A stretch of 64,000 nucleotides of DNA, taken from assembly GCA_025352265.1 (NCBI GenBank), contig JANXTS010000012.1:1-64000 (forward strand), written 5' to 3'. A program made the translations under genes and the position numbers. Below are positions 9,219-18,164 of this stretch, one piece after another. The stretch is from Variovorax sp. (lineage in GTDB: Bacteria > Pseudomonadota > Gammaproteobacteria > Burkholderiales > Burkholderiaceae_C). How positions within the stretch are numbered: the first letter of the stretch is position 1; each line of letters opens with the position of its first letter. The notes beneath the pieces were generated by a model, which was not told the origin of the DNA, made no database searches, and saw only the letters and a program-made list of their open reading frames with translations.

Positions 9219-10550
9219 TTACTTTTCTCTTCCTTGTAGCGCCTCTTCGACCTGCAAAGCGACGGTGAGTACTGCGTCGTCGTGCAGGGCGCCGTGCCAG
9301 AGCATGAGGCCAACGGGTAGCTCGCCCGCTGCTTGGCACGGGAGCGAGATTGCGCAGCCGTCGAGCATGTTGACGATCGACGGGTTGCGCAGGAGCAGGC
9401 CGTTGACGCGAAAGAATGTTTCGTCGCGCTCTGCGCCCGGCGCCACGCTCTCGATCGTCGGAGCTGTGATCGGCACTGTGGGTGACAGCAACGCATCGAA
9501 GGGCGTCAGGCTGCGTTCGACACGAGCAATCCAGTCCCGCCGCGCGGCAATCAGATCGATGTACTCGTACGCTTTCATTGCGGCACCCTTCAGGATGCGC
9601 TGAGCCACGCGGGGGTCGTAGCCAGCACCGCTGCGTTCCAGCAGCAGGCGGTGCCATGCATAAGCCTCGGGGGCCGAAAAACCACCGGTCGCGTTGAGGG
9701 TGGGTAGTTCAGCCAATTCGGGCAGGTCGATTTCCTTGATTTGCGCGCCGTTAGCACGCAGAGTCTTCAGGCTCCGCTCGAAAGCGGTGGCTACGGTTGA
9801 GTCGAGGCCATCCAGAAAAACGTTTCGGACAACGGCTAGATGATGGTGCGACAGCGGCCCTTTACTGATGGTGACGCGTCGCGCTGCCAGGATTTCGTGC
9901 GCAGTGATCGCGTCGCGTACCGATCGCGTCATGGCGCACACCGTGTCGAGCGTGGTGGATAGGGGCAATGCGCCATCGGACGGCACCAGCCGCGCCGTGC
10001 TCTTGAATCCGACAATGCCATTTAAAGCGGCCGGAATGCGGATCGAGCCGCCCGTATCGGAGCCCAGTCCGATAAAAACTGCGCCGGTTGCAACCGACAC
10101 TGCGGCGCCCGACGACGATCCACCTGGAATGCGTGGCGTCACCGGGTCGCACGCATTGGCTGGCGTACCGTAGTGCGGATTGACGCCGACGCCTGAGAAG
10201 GCGAACTCGGTCATGTTGGTCCGGCCGATGTTGATGCCTCCGGCATGGCGTAGGCGCGCGACGGCGGTCGCGTCGGCTCTTGCTGCCGTCGAATGGGCAA
10301 GCACAACCGATCCGGCGGGGGTCGGCTGGCCGGCAATGTCGAAGAGGTCTTTGGCCGAAAACGCCAGACCGCCCAGACGGCTTTGCGGGGCCGCGAGAGC
10401 AATTGCTGATCGCGCTTCGTCGTACGTGGCTCGGGTAAAGACATGGGCGCAGGCTGCGGAAGCGGCGATGCGGATCGCGTCCTCCAGTGCTTTGGCTGCA
10501 GTGGTCTGGCCCGCGAGCAGTGCAAGGCGTGTGGCGTGAAGGTCGTTCAT
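9219..10550 (-). CDS. Amidase signature family amidase
   Basis: A 443-residue amidohydrolase of the amidase-signature family, which uses a Ser-cisSer-Lys triad to cleave amides. Seen are SAKDLFD (catalytic Lys about residue 86), the glycine/serine signature GGSSSGAAV with the cis-serine, and GSDTGGSIRIPAA with the nucleophilic serine. The substrate is not determined; such proteins are often annotated as glutamyl-tRNA amidotransferase A-like, but no gatB/gatC is present, so a free amidase role is more likely. It is the first gene of the minus-strand set, divergent from rpsB with 279 bases between. Confidence 0.88.
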   Translation of the reverse strand: MNDLHATRLALLAGQTTAAKALEDAIRIAASAACAHVFTRATYDEARSAIALAAPQSRLGGLAFSAKDLFDIAGQPTPAGSVVLAHSTAARADATAVARLRHAGGINIGRTNMTEFAFSGVGVNPHYGTPANACDPVTPRIPGGSSSGAAVSVATGAVFIGLGSDTGGSIRIPAALNGIVGFKSTARLVPSDGALPLSTTLDTVCAMTRSVRDAITAHEILAARRVTISKGPLSHHHLAVVRNVFLDGLDSTVATAFERSLKTLRANGAQIKEIDLPELAELPTLNATGGFSAPEAYAWHRLLLERSGAGYDPRVAQRILKGAAMKAYEYIDLIAARRDWIARVERSLTPFDALLSPTVPITAPTIESVAPGAERDETFFRVNGLLLRNPSIVNMLDGCAISLPCQAAGELPVGLMLWHGALHDDAVLTVALQVEEALQGREK

Positions 10551-10632
10551 GAGATTAAAAAAGCGCAGGCGCGTGAGGAGCGGACGGGAGCGTAATGCGA
10601 GGGCCGGTGAGAGGCAAAGCGAGAGCGGCCGG

Positions 10633-10641
10633 TGCTATACT
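10633..10641 (+). promoter_or_regulatory. Extended -10 promoter of rpsB operon
   Basis: TGCTATACT at 10633-10641 is an extended -10 element (TGnTATACT), about 190 bases upstream of the rpsB start, inside the divergent amidase-rpsB gap. No clear TTGACA-like -35 box lies 17 bases upstream, which is usual for extended -10 promoters. It is the best candidate for the main promoter of rpsB-tsf. Confidence 0.6.
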
Positions 10642-10647
10642 CACTGG

Positions 10648-10829
10648 GTCTCGCTGGTCTTTGGCATCGGCTTTTGGTGAGCTTGCTTTTTGGCAAATTT
10701 CTCCCGAATCTGTTGGTAATTTGCCTATCGAAACACATCCGCAAACCAGCCCAATCAAGGTGTTGTGTCCTTCGCTAAAGAGGGCTCAAAACGGGCTGAA
10801 TTTTAGACCCAACCTTTGGAGTTATTTCT
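10648..10829 (+). promoter_or_regulatory. Structured 5' leader of rpsB, candidate S2 autoregulatory site
   Basis: Between the proposed promoter and rpsB lie about 180 non-coding bases. They contain a perfect 8-bp stem, GGCAAATT at 10692-10699 with AATTTGCC at 10718-10725, and further downstream AGCCC can pair with either of two GGGCT copies around 10777 and 10794. The rpsB ribosome binding site TTTGGAG follows. In E. coli the rpsB leader is bound by S2 to repress rpsB-tsf; the same role here is inferred from position and structure, not from a matched motif. Confidence 0.45.
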
Positions 10830-11588
10830 ATGTCGACAACCATGCGCGAAATGCTGGAAGCCGGTGTCCATTTCGGCCACCAAACCCGCTTCTGGAACCC
10901 CAAGATGGCCCCGTTCATCTTCGGCCATCGCAACAAGATTCACATCATCAACCTGGAAAAATCGCTTCCGATGTTCCAGGATGCGACGAAGTACGCCAAG
11001 CAACTCACGGCCAACCGGGGCACCATTTTGATGGTTGGTACCAAGCGCCAAGCCCGTGAAATCGTCGCTTCGGAAGCGCGTCGCGCTGGTGTTCCCTTCG
11101 TCGATACCCGCTGGCTCGGCGGCATGTTGACCAACTTCAAGACCGTGAAGACGTCGATCAAGCGCCTGAAAGACATGAAGGCCCAGCAAGAGGTTGGCCT
11201 GGAGAGCCTGAGCAAGAAAGAGCAGCTGACCTTTTCACGTGAAATCGCCAAGCTCGAAAAGGACATCGGCGGAATCCAGGATATGGCAGCTCTGCCTGAC
11301 GCCATCTTCGTGATCGACGTCGGCTTCCACAAGATCGCTGTGGCAGAAGCCAAGAAGCTCGGCATCCCGATGATCGGTGTGGTCGACTCCAACCACTCAC
11401 CTGAAGGTATCGACTACGTGATTCCGGGCAACGACGATTCGTCGAAAGCCGTCCTGTTGTACGCCCGCGGCATCGCAGACGCAATCATCGAAGGCCGCAA
11501 CAGCGCCAGCGGCGATGTCGTCAGGGCTATCGCCGAAGGCGGCGGCAGCGACGAATTCGTTGAAGTCGAAGAAGGCGCTTCGGCCTGA
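10830..11588 (+). CDS. rpsB: 30S ribosomal protein S2
   Basis: S2 joins the 30S subunit late and is needed with S1 for mRNA binding. The 252-residue protein begins with the S2 signature block [21 protein letters not shown], contains [16 protein letters not shown], and closes with [21 protein letters not shown] (given in part); the acidic C-terminal tail ([11 protein letters not shown]) is normal for beta-proteobacteria. A GGAG ribosome binding site lies eight bases before the ATG. It leads the rpsB-tsf-pyrH-frr block, with an intrinsic terminator before tsf. Confidence 0.98.
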   Translation: MSTTMREMLEAGVHFGHQTRFWNPKMAPFIFGHRNKIHIINLEKSLPMFQDATKYAKQLTANRGTILMVGTKRQAREIVASEARRAGVPFVDTRWLGGMLTNFKTVKTSIKRLKDMKAQQEVGLESLSKKEQLTFSREIAKLEKDIGGIQDMAALPDAIFVIDVGFHKIAVAEAKKLGIPMIGVVDSNHSPEGIDYVIPGNDDSSKAVLLYARGIADAIIEGRNSASGDVVRAIAEGGGSDEFVEVEEGASA

Positions 11589-11611
11589 TCAACGTTCTCG
11601 CGAGCCTGAAG

Positions 11612-11638
11612 AAGGGGCTTCGTTGCCCCTTTTTTTTA
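11612..11638 (+). terminator. Terminator or attenuator between rpsB and tsf
   Basis: AAGGGGC at 11612-11618, a 6-base loop and GCCCCTT at 11625-11631 are followed by an uninterrupted T run to 11638. Position between two co-ordinately needed genes suggests partial termination that sets the S2 to EF-Ts ratio; E. coli has a comparable intergenic terminator. Confidence 0.88.
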
Positions 11639-11669
11639 ATCTGATTTTTGAAGTTACGGAGATAGAAAA

Positions 11670-12593
11670 ATGGCTGCAATCACCGCAAGCATGGTCGGCG
11701 AACTGCGCGCAAAGACCGACGCGCCGATGATGGAATGCAAAAAGGCACTGACCGAGGCCGAGGGCAACATGGAAAAGGCCGAAGAGTTGCTGCGCATCAA
11801 GCTTGGCAACAAGGCTGGCAAGGCGTCGGGTCGCATCACCGCCGAAGGCGTGGTCACGGCGTTCGTCGATGGCGATGCCGGCGGCATGATCGAAATCAAC
11901 TGCGAAACCGACTTCGTCACCAAGAACGACAGCTTTCTGGCATTTGCCAACGCCGCTGCGATGCTGGTGGCAAAACACAAGCCGGCCGATATCGCCGCCC
12001 TGGGTGCGCTCTTGTATGAACAAGACGGCTTTGGCCCGACGCTTGAAGACGTGCGTCGCGGTCTGATCGGAAAGATTGGCGAGAACATGAGCTTTCGTCG
12101 CTTCAAGCAGTTTGCTGGCAACGGCAAGCTGGCGTCATACCTGCATGGCACTCGCATTGGCGTGATGGTCGAATTCGATGGTGACGATACTGCAGCCAAA
12201 GACGTGGCAATGCATATTGCAGCGATGAAGCCCGTGGCGATTTCGAGTGGAGACGTGCCTGCCGAGCTCATTGAGAAGGAGCGCGCGGTAGCTGCAGGCA
12301 AAGCTGAAGAAGACCGCAAGACCGCAGAAGCCGAGGGTAAAAAAACGCAGCCTGCCGATATCGTCGCCAAGCGCATCGAAGGTGGCGTCCAGAAGTACCT
12401 GAAAGAGGTTTCGCTCTACAACCAGGCCTTCGTCAAGAACGACAAGCAGACCGTCGAAGTCATGCTGAAAGCAGCCGGCACCAGCGTCAAGGGCTTTACC
12501 CTTTACGTCGTCGGCGAAGGCATCGAGAAAAAGGTCGACGACTTTGCCGCGGAAGTTGCCGCCCAAGTGGCTGCCGCCAAGGCGGCGGCGTAA
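11670..12593 (+). CDS. tsf: Translation elongation factor Ts
   Basis: EF-Ts exchanges GDP for GTP on EF-Tu. The 307-residue protein starts with the UBA-like domain [20 protein letters not shown], then has TDFV in [12 protein letters not shown], the motif that enters the EF-Tu nucleotide site, followed by two core subdomains and an Ala-rich C-terminus. A GGAG ribosome binding site precedes the ATG. Length is normal for Burkholderiales. It follows rpsB across a terminator-like hairpin and is followed 44 bases later by pyrH. Confidence 0.97.
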   Translation: MAAITASMVGELRAKTDAPMMECKKALTEAEGNMEKAEELLRIKLGNKAGKASGRITAEGVVTAFVDGDAGGMIEINCETDFVTKNDSFLAFANAAAMLVAKHKPADIAALGALLYEQDGFGPTLEDVRRGLIGKIGENMSFRRFKQFAGNGKLASYLHGTRIGVMVEFDGDDTAAKDVAMHIAAMKPVAISSGDVPAELIEKERAVAAGKAEEDRKTAEAEGKKTQPADIVAKRIEGGVQKYLKEVSLYNQAFVKNDKQTVEVMLKAAGTSVKGFTLYVVGEGIEKKVDDFAAEVAAQVAAAKAAA

Positions 12594-12637
12594 TTCCCGC
12601 TCTACACTCGCTCCGAAAACTCCGAAGGAAACTGCCC

Positions 12638-13360
12638 ATGTCCGAACCCCGCCCGGCCCACAAGCGAATCTTGTTGAAGCTGTCCGGGGAGGCGCTCATG
12701 GGCGATGACGCCTTCGGCATCAACCGCGCCACCATCGTTCGCATGGTCGAAGAGGTGGCCGAGGTGGTTAACTTGGGCGTCGAACTGGCGGTTGTTATTG
12801 GTGGAGGCAACATCTTTCGCGGCGTGGCCGGCGGTTCGGTCGGCATGGACCGGGCCACTGCCGATTACATGGGCATGCTTGCCACCGTCATGAACGCGCT
12901 GGCGCTGGCGGACGCCATGAATAAGCAGGGTCTGGTTGCTCGCGTCATGTCGGCCATTGCCATCGAACAGGTGGTGGAACCCTATGTGCGGCCGAAGGCG
13001 CTTCAGTACCTTGAAGAGGGCAAAGTCGTGATCTTTGCCGCCGGTACCGGCAATCCGTTTTTCACGACCGACACGGCTGCTGCATTGCGTGGTGCCGAAA
13101 TTGGCGCGGAACTGGTACTGAAGGCCACAAAGGTAGACGGCGTATACAGCGCCGACCCCAAGAAAGACCCTAACGCAACGCGCTACACCAGCTTGACTTT
13201 CGACGAGGCAATTTCGCGCAATCTCGGGATCATGGACGCGACGGCATTCGCGCTGTGCCGCGATCAAAAGCTGCCGATCAAGGTGTTTTCGATCTTCAAG
13301 AACGGTGCGCTCAAACGTGTCGTGCTCGGTGAAGACGAAGGCACCTTGGTGCACGCTTGA
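12638..13360 (+). CDS. pyrH: UMP kinase
   Basis: PyrH phosphorylates UMP to UDP using ATP, an essential step of pyrimidine synthesis, and is a hexameric amino-acid-kinase-fold enzyme regulated by GTP and UTP. Visible are [14 protein letters not shown] at the nucleotide-binding start, [11 protein letters not shown], the UMP-binding region [21 protein letters not shown] (in part), and [14 protein letters not shown] near the C-terminal half. The 240-residue length is standard. It lies between tsf and frr, the near-universal arrangement, with frr beginning 12 bases after its stop. Confidence 0.98.
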   Translation: MSEPRPAHKRILLKLSGEALMGDDAFGINRATIVRMVEEVAEVVNLGVELAVVIGGGNIFRGVAGGSVGMDRATADYMGMLATVMNALALADAMNKQGLVARVMSAIAIEQVVEPYVRPKALQYLEEGKVVIFAAGTGNPFFTTDTAAALRGAEIGAELVLKATKVDGVYSADPKKDPNATRYTSLTFDEAISRNLGIMDATAFALCRDQKLPIKVFSIFKNGALKRVVLGEDEGTLVHA

Positions 13361-13372
13361 GGAATAATTGAG

Positions 13373-13933
13373 ATGACCATTGCAGAAATCCACAGTGCGA
13401 CCGACGTGAAGATGAATCAGTCGCTCGCCGCATTCCAGAACAACCTGACCAAGATTCGGACTGGCCGCGCTAATTCGGCTCTGCTGGATTCGATCCATGT
13501 CGGCTATTACGGCTCTTCGGTACCGCTAAGCCAAGTCGCCAACGTGTCGGTGCTCGATTCGCGGACCATCAGCGTCCAGCCCTGGGAAAAAAGCATGGGC
13601 GCCAAGATCGAGAAGGCGATTCGCGAAAGTGATCTGGGGCTTAACCCGGCGTCAATGGGCGACCTGATCCGTGTGCCGCTGCCGGCGATGAGCGAAGAAC
13701 GCCGGCGCGAGATGACAAAGCTGGTTCGCAATGAAGGCGAAAGCGCCAAGATTGCCACGCGCAACCTGCGGCGTGACGCCAACGAATCGGTGAAGAAGCT
13801 GGTGAAAGACAAGCTAGCCTCCGAAGACGACCATAAGCGCGCTGAGGCCGAGATTCAGAAGGTAACCGACCGTCATATTTCGGAAATCGACCGACTCATC
13901 GTCGCCAAAGAGGCGGAGATCATGGCCGTCTAG
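13373..13933 (+). CDS. frr: Ribosome recycling factor
   Basis: RRF splits post-termination ribosomes together with EF-G. The 186-residue protein is the normal size and has the family sequence [15 protein letters not shown] and [20 protein letters not shown] (C-terminal helix) that make the tRNA-shaped three-helix bundle. Its TAG stop at 13931-13933 lies one base before the uppS ATG, so translation of the two is probably coupled. Confidence 0.98.
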   Translation: MTIAEIHSATDVKMNQSLAAFQNNLTKIRTGRANSALLDSIHVGYYGSSVPLSQVANVSVLDSRTISVQPWEKSMGAKIEKAIRESDLGLNPASMGDLIRVPLPAMSEERRREMTKLVRNEGESAKIATRNLRRDANESVKKLVKDKLASEDDHKRAEAEIQKVTDRHISEIDRLIVAKEAEIMAV

Positions 13934-13934
13934 C

Positions 13935-14669
13935 ATGGGCCAAGCATCTGCTGTACCGAATCACATCGCCATCGTCATGGATGGGAATGGCCGCTGGGCC
14001 ACGCGGCGGTTTTTGCCACGCGTTGCCGGTCACAAGCAAGGTGTCGAATCGCTCAGGCGATGCGTCAAGGCCTGCGTGGATCGCGGCGTCGGCGTGCTTA
14101 CGGTATTCGCGTTTTCTTCTGAAAACTGGAATCGTCCAATAGATGAAGTTTCTGGGTTAATGGACTTGATGGTCGGAGCATTGAACCGAGAAGTGCCCAG
14201 GTTGAGCAAAGACGGCGTGCGTTTGCATTTCGTCGGTGAGCGTGGCGGCTTGTCCGAAAAGATATCCGCCGGACTGGTGCAGGCCGAGGCCGCGACGGCA
14301 AACAACACGCGGCTCATCTTCAATGTGTGTTTCAACTACGGTGGTCGATGGGACATCGCCCGCGCCGCAGCGGCGTTGGCCGGTCGCGGCGAGCCGATAA
14401 CCGAAAGCAGCCTTGACCGCGAAATGGCGCTTTCCCATGTGTCGGACCCCGACCTGTTCATCCGCACTGGCGGCGAGCAGCGGCTTTCCAACTTTCTGCT
14501 GTGGCAGAGCGCGTATGCCGAGTTGTTCTTCAGTGACAAGCTGTGGCCCGAATTCGACGAAGCCGCGCTGGACGATGCAATCGGAGCATTTCAGCGTCGC
14601 GAGCGTCGCTTCGGCAAAACTTCGGCGCAGCTTTCACTGGGTGTCGAACGTACCAAGCAACCGGCCTGA
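13935..14669 (+). CDS. uppS: Undecaprenyl diphosphate synthase
   Basis: This cis-prenyltransferase condenses isopentenyl diphosphate onto farnesyl diphosphate to make the C55 carrier for peptidoglycan and LPS. The 244-residue protein has the catalytic MDGNGRWA block with Asp16, the substrate segment FSSENWNRP, and the C-terminal DPDLFIRTGGEQRLSNFLLW (cut at 20 residues) containing the conserved arginines that hold diphosphate. It starts one base after the frr stop. The isoprenoid theme continues with dxr in the same run. Confidence 0.97.
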   Translation: MGQASAVPNHIAIVMDGNGRWATRRFLPRVAGHKQGVESLRRCVKACVDRGVGVLTVFAFSSENWNRPIDEVSGLMDLMVGALNREVPRLSKDGVRLHFVGERGGLSEKISAGLVQAEAATANNTRLIFNVCFNYGGRWDIARAAAALAGRGEPITESSLDREMALSHVSDPDLFIRTGGEQRLSNFLLWQSAYAELFFSDKLWPEFDEAALDDAIGAFQRRERRFGKTSAQLSLGVERTKQPA

Positions 14670-14685
14670 GGCAACTTAAGGCCAC

Positions 14686-15555
14686 ATGCTCAAGCAAAGA
14701 ATCATTACCGCGATCGTGCTTCTGGCGATCTTGCTGCCGGCTCTTTTCTATCCTTCTCACGGCACGGTTCCGATTCCCTTCGCTTGCGTCATGCTGGCGT
14801 TGATTGGTGCCGCGGGTTGGGAATGGGGCAAGCTCAATGGTTACGGGCAGGGCATCGCGCTGCTTTTCGGCGCCGAGATCGTCGCACTCTGCCTGTTGTC
14901 CTGGGTGCTGGGGCTGCTCGATCAATCACTTTCCATCGTGTGGATCATCGCGAGCGCGGCCTGGGTGCTGGGCGGCGTCTTTTTGCTTCGTGCCGCAGTG
15001 CCCGGCTGGCCGCGCATCCCTAAACCGCTGCGAGTGGTGGGGGGCTTGTTAGCGTTGTGGGTGGCATGGATGGCCGCGGTACAGGCTCGCATGATCGGCA
15101 TCAACTTTCTGCTATCGATCCTGCTTTTGGTATGGGTAGCCGATGTGTTCGCATATTTTTCGGGACGCGCTTTCGGCCTCAAATTCACGCGCAACAAGTT
15201 GGCGCCGTCCATCAGTCCGGGCAAGAGCTGGGAAGGTGTCTGGGGTGGCATGGCTGGTGTTCTCGTGCTGGCGCTGGCATGGGTCTGGGCCGACGCTTCG
15301 GCGCAGGCGACGGTTGCAAGCCTTTACACGCGCTTGGCTCAACGAGGTTGGTGGCTGTTGCTGATCGGCGTGGTGTTCATGGCCGCGATGAGTGTGGTCG
15401 GCGATCTTGTTGAATCGCTTATTAAGCGCAGTGCTGGCGCAAAAGACAGCAGCAATCTGCTGCCCGGCCATGGTGGCGTGCTCGATCGTGTCGACGCGCT
15501 GTTGCCGGCTTTGCCGATCGCAATGATGTTGTGGTCCTTTTGTGCATACACCTAG
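14686..15555 (+). CDS. cdsA: Phosphatidate cytidylyltransferase
   Basis: CdsA makes CDP-diacylglycerol from phosphatidic acid and CTP, the branch point of membrane phospholipids. The 289-residue protein is an integral membrane enzyme with about eight hydrophobic helices and the C-terminal CDP-alcohol signature, seen as KRSAGAKDSS followed by LPGHGGVLDRVDALLPALP (residues about 247-275). The last 14 bases overlap the start of dxr. The cardiolipin synthase gene at the right window edge acts further down the same lipid pathway. Confidence 0.95.
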   Translation: MLKQRIITAIVLLAILLPALFYPSHGTVPIPFACVMLALIGAAGWEWGKLNGYGQGIALLFGAEIVALCLLSWVLGLLDQSLSIVWIIASAAWVLGGVFLLRAAVPGWPRIPKPLRVVGGLLALWVAWMAAVQARMIGINFLLSILLLVWVADVFAYFSGRAFGLKFTRNKLAPSISPGKSWEGVWGGMAGVLVLALAWVWADASAQATVASLYTRLAQRGWWLLLIGVVFMAAMSVVGDLVESLIKRSAGAKDSSNLLPGHGGVLDRVDALLPALPIAMMLWSFCAYT

Positions 15556-16732
15556 GCAGCGCATCACCGTGCTTGGCTCGACCGGGTCGGTCGGCGTCAA
15601 CACGCTCGATGTGATTGCGCGCCACCTCGATCGCTTCGAGGTTTTCGCGCTGTCGGCTGCGACCAAGGTCGACGACATGCTCGCGCAATGCATGCGCTTT
15701 AAACCGCGCTTCGCCGTCATGGCCAGCGCGTCGCATGCTGACCTATTGGCCGACAAGCTCAAGCACAACGCCAGCGCGACGCGGGTGTTGACGGCGCCGG
15801 ACGCGATGGAAACCATTGCGTCGCACGATGATGTCGACGCTGTGATGGCCGCCATCGTTGGTGCGGCGGGGCTTGGGGCCTGTCTCGCCGCCGCTCGCGC
15901 AGGCAAGCGGCTCCTGCTTGCCAACAAGGAAGCGCTCGTCGTCGGGGGTGAATTTTTCATGCACGCGGTCCGCGAGGGGGGGGCGACGTTGCTTCCGATC
16001 GACAGCGAGCATTCGGCCATCTTTCAATCCTTGCCTGAAGACCCGTCGACTTGGGCTCAGCGTATCGACAAGATCATCCTGACCGCGTCGGGTGGACCTT
16101 TTCGTACACGGACGGCCGGCAGCTTGAGTGAGGTCACGCCTGAACAAGCTTGCGCGCATCCCAATTGGGTGATGGGCCGCAAGATCTCGGTCGACTCCGC
16201 AACGATGATGAACAAGGCACTGGAAGTCATCGAAGCGCGTTATTTGTTCGGTGTCTTGCCTGAGCAGATCGAAGTGGTTATCCATCCGCAGAGCGTGGTG
16301 CATTCGATGGTGCAGTTCACCGATGCATCGGTCATCGCGCAGTTGGGCACGCCCGATATGCGAGTGCCTATCGCCGTTGGCCTCGCCTGGCCAGAACGCA
16401 TCGAGAGCGGTGCCGCGCGGCTCGACTTCCGGCAGATGGCTGCGTTGACTTTCGATACGCCGGATGCGGCGCTCTTCCCGGGGCTTGAGCTGGCTTGGCA
16501 GGTGCTACGCGCTGCGCCTGGTACCACCGCTGTGCTTAACGCTGCCAACGAAGTTGCAGTTGAAGCCTTCCTGGATCGACGCCTGCGCTTTGATCGCATT
16601 CACGCCGTCAATATGGAAACTTTGGAGGTGGTTGCCGCCTCCAAGCCGTCGTCACTTGCTGATTTGTTGGCGCTCGACGCGGCAGCGCGGCGCGCTGCCA
16701 ATGCCGCCGCGCTACGATTTGCCGTGGCCTGA
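15542..16732 (+). CDS. dxr: 1-deoxy-D-xylulose 5-phosphate reductoisomerase
   Basis: Dxr (IspC) carries out the first committed step of the MEP isoprenoid route, converting DXP to MEP with NADPH. The 396-residue protein has the NADPH motif LGSTGSVGVNTLDV at 10-23, the metal/substrate region LLPIDSEHSAIFQSL, and SASGGPF-type TASGGPFRT. The start is GTG 15542, 14 bases inside cdsA, so the genes overlap and are likely coupled. Family length is about 390-400. It supplies precursors for UppS upstream. Confidence 0.97.
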   Translation: MHTPRQRITVLGSTGSVGVNTLDVIARHLDRFEVFALSAATKVDDMLAQCMRFKPRFAVMASASHADLLADKLKHNASATRVLTAPDAMETIASHDDVDAVMAAIVGAAGLGACLAAARAGKRLLLANKEALVVGGEFFMHAVREGGATLLPIDSEHSAIFQSLPEDPSTWAQRIDKIILTASGGPFRTRTAGSLSEVTPEQACAHPNWVMGRKISVDSATMMNKALEVIEARYLFGVLPEQIEVVIHPQSVVHSMVQFTDASVIAQLGTPDMRVPIAVGLAWPERIESGAARLDFRQMAALTFDTPDAALFPGLELAWQVLRAAPGTTAVLNAANEVAVEAFLDRRLRFDRIHAVNMETLEVVAASKPSSLADLLALDAAARRAANAAALRFAVA

Positions 16733-16752
16733 CGTTTCAAACATAGAGGATT

Positions 16753-18126
16753 TTGATGCTCACAGCCGTTGCCTTTATCGTCGCGCTGGGTGTGCTGATT
16801 GCAGTTCACGAATACGGTCACTATCGTGTGGCAGTGGCGTGTGGCGTCAAGGTGCTGCGCTTTTCCGTGGGCTTTGGAAAAACGCTTTATCGGTGGCAGC
16901 CCAAGCGGCAGCAGCCGGGTCAACAAACCGAATTTGTCATTGGCGCGTTCCCCCTTGGCGGCTACGTCAAAATGCTGGACGAGCGCGAAGGCTCCGTTGC
17001 CCCGGAAGAGCGGCACCGCGCTTTCAACACCCAGCCACTTCGTTCGCGTGCTGCCATCGTGGCGGCGGGGCCGATAGCGAATTTGTTGCTGGCGGTCGCG
17101 CTTTACACCGTCGTCAATTGGATCGGTACGCAGGAACCGGTGGCAACGCTGGCTCGTCCGGTTGCTGCATCGTTGGCGGAACAAGCGGGCCTGCGCGGTG
17201 GAGAGCACATCACCCGCGCTGGCTTCGACGGCAACCTCGACCCGGTCGATTCGTTCGAAGATTTGCGCTGGCGAATGACCCGCGCGGCACTCGACCGTCG
17301 CGACTTGACGCTGGAAATTGCTGGCGAGAGCGGCCGGCCCGCGCGCGAGTTGCTGTTGCCCCTCAGTCGCGTCGAGGCCAAGGATGCCGATGCGCAGATG
17401 TTCCGCAAGATCGGCGTCATTGCACCGCTGACCCGTCCCGAGATCGGTGACGTCGTCGCGGACGGCGCAGGCGACCGCGCCGGGCTGAAAAAAGGCGATC
17501 TGGTACGCGCTATCGGCGCTATGGCGATCGTCGACGGACAGCAACTTCGTGAAACCATCCGCGCTTCGGTGGAAGACGGCAAGCCCAAAACACAAGCCTG
17601 GGCTATCGAGCGCGGTGGCCGTTCGCTGCGCATCGATGTCGCACCCGAGGTACGTGACGAAGGCACCACCAAGGTTGGGCGCATCGGAGCGTATGTAGGG
17701 GCTCCGCCGGATATGGTGACCGTGCGTCAAGGTCCGGTCACGGGCCTTTGGCGCGGTATCGTTCGGACATGGGAAGTGTCCGCGCTCACCGTGCGCATGA
17801 TGGGCAAGATGGTGATAGGAGAGGCGTCGCTCAAGAATCTCAGCGGGCCTCTCACCATCGCCGACTACGCCGGTAAGTCTGCGAGCATGGGGCTTACCCA
17901 ATATCTCATCTTTCTGGCACTCATCAGCGTCAGTTTGGGGGTGCTGAATCTCATGCCTCTGCCAGTCCTCGATGGGGGACACCTGATGTATTATCTTTGG
18001 GAGGGCCTGACAGGCAAAAGCGTATCCGATGCTTGGATGGAACGCTTCCAACGCGGCGGCGTCGCGTTGCTTCTCGTCATGATGTCGATCGCACTGTTCA
18101 ACGACGTAAATCGGCTCTTTGGTTAA
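16753..18126 (+). CDS. rseP: RIP metalloprotease RseP
   Basis: RseP is an inner-membrane site-2 protease that cleaves the anti-sigma factor RseA after DegS and so activates the sigma-E envelope stress response; it also removes signal peptide remnants. The 457-residue protein has HEYGH (zinc ligands) at 18-22 in the first transmembrane helix, two PDZ-like segments (about 115-300) and the second active-site motif LPVLDGGH near residue 400 in a C-terminal helix. It sits directly before bamA, the classic arrangement joining envelope surveillance to outer-membrane assembly. Confidence 0.97.
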   Translation: MMLTAVAFIVALGVLIAVHEYGHYRVAVACGVKVLRFSVGFGKTLYRWQPKRQQPGQQTEFVIGAFPLGGYVKMLDEREGSVAPEERHRAFNTQPLRSRAAIVAAGPIANLLLAVALYTVVNWIGTQEPVATLARPVAASLAEQAGLRGGEHITRAGFDGNLDPVDSFEDLRWRMTRAALDRRDLTLEIAGESGRPARELLLPLSRVEAKDADAQMFRKIGVIAPLTRPEIGDVVADGAGDRAGLKKGDLVRAIGAMAIVDGQQLRETIRASVEDGKPKTQAWAIERGGRSLRIDVAPEVRDEGTTKVGRIGAYVGAPPDMVTVRQGPVTGLWRGIVRTWEVSALTVRMMGKMVIGEASLKNLSGPLTIADYAGKSASMGLTQYLIFLALISVSLGVLNLMPLPVLDGGHLMYYLWEGLTGKSVSDAWMERFQRGGVALLLVMMSIALFNDVNRLFG

Positions 18127-18164
18127 CTTTCGGTTGTCTCTTTCCGAGACGGCCCACTTCACAG

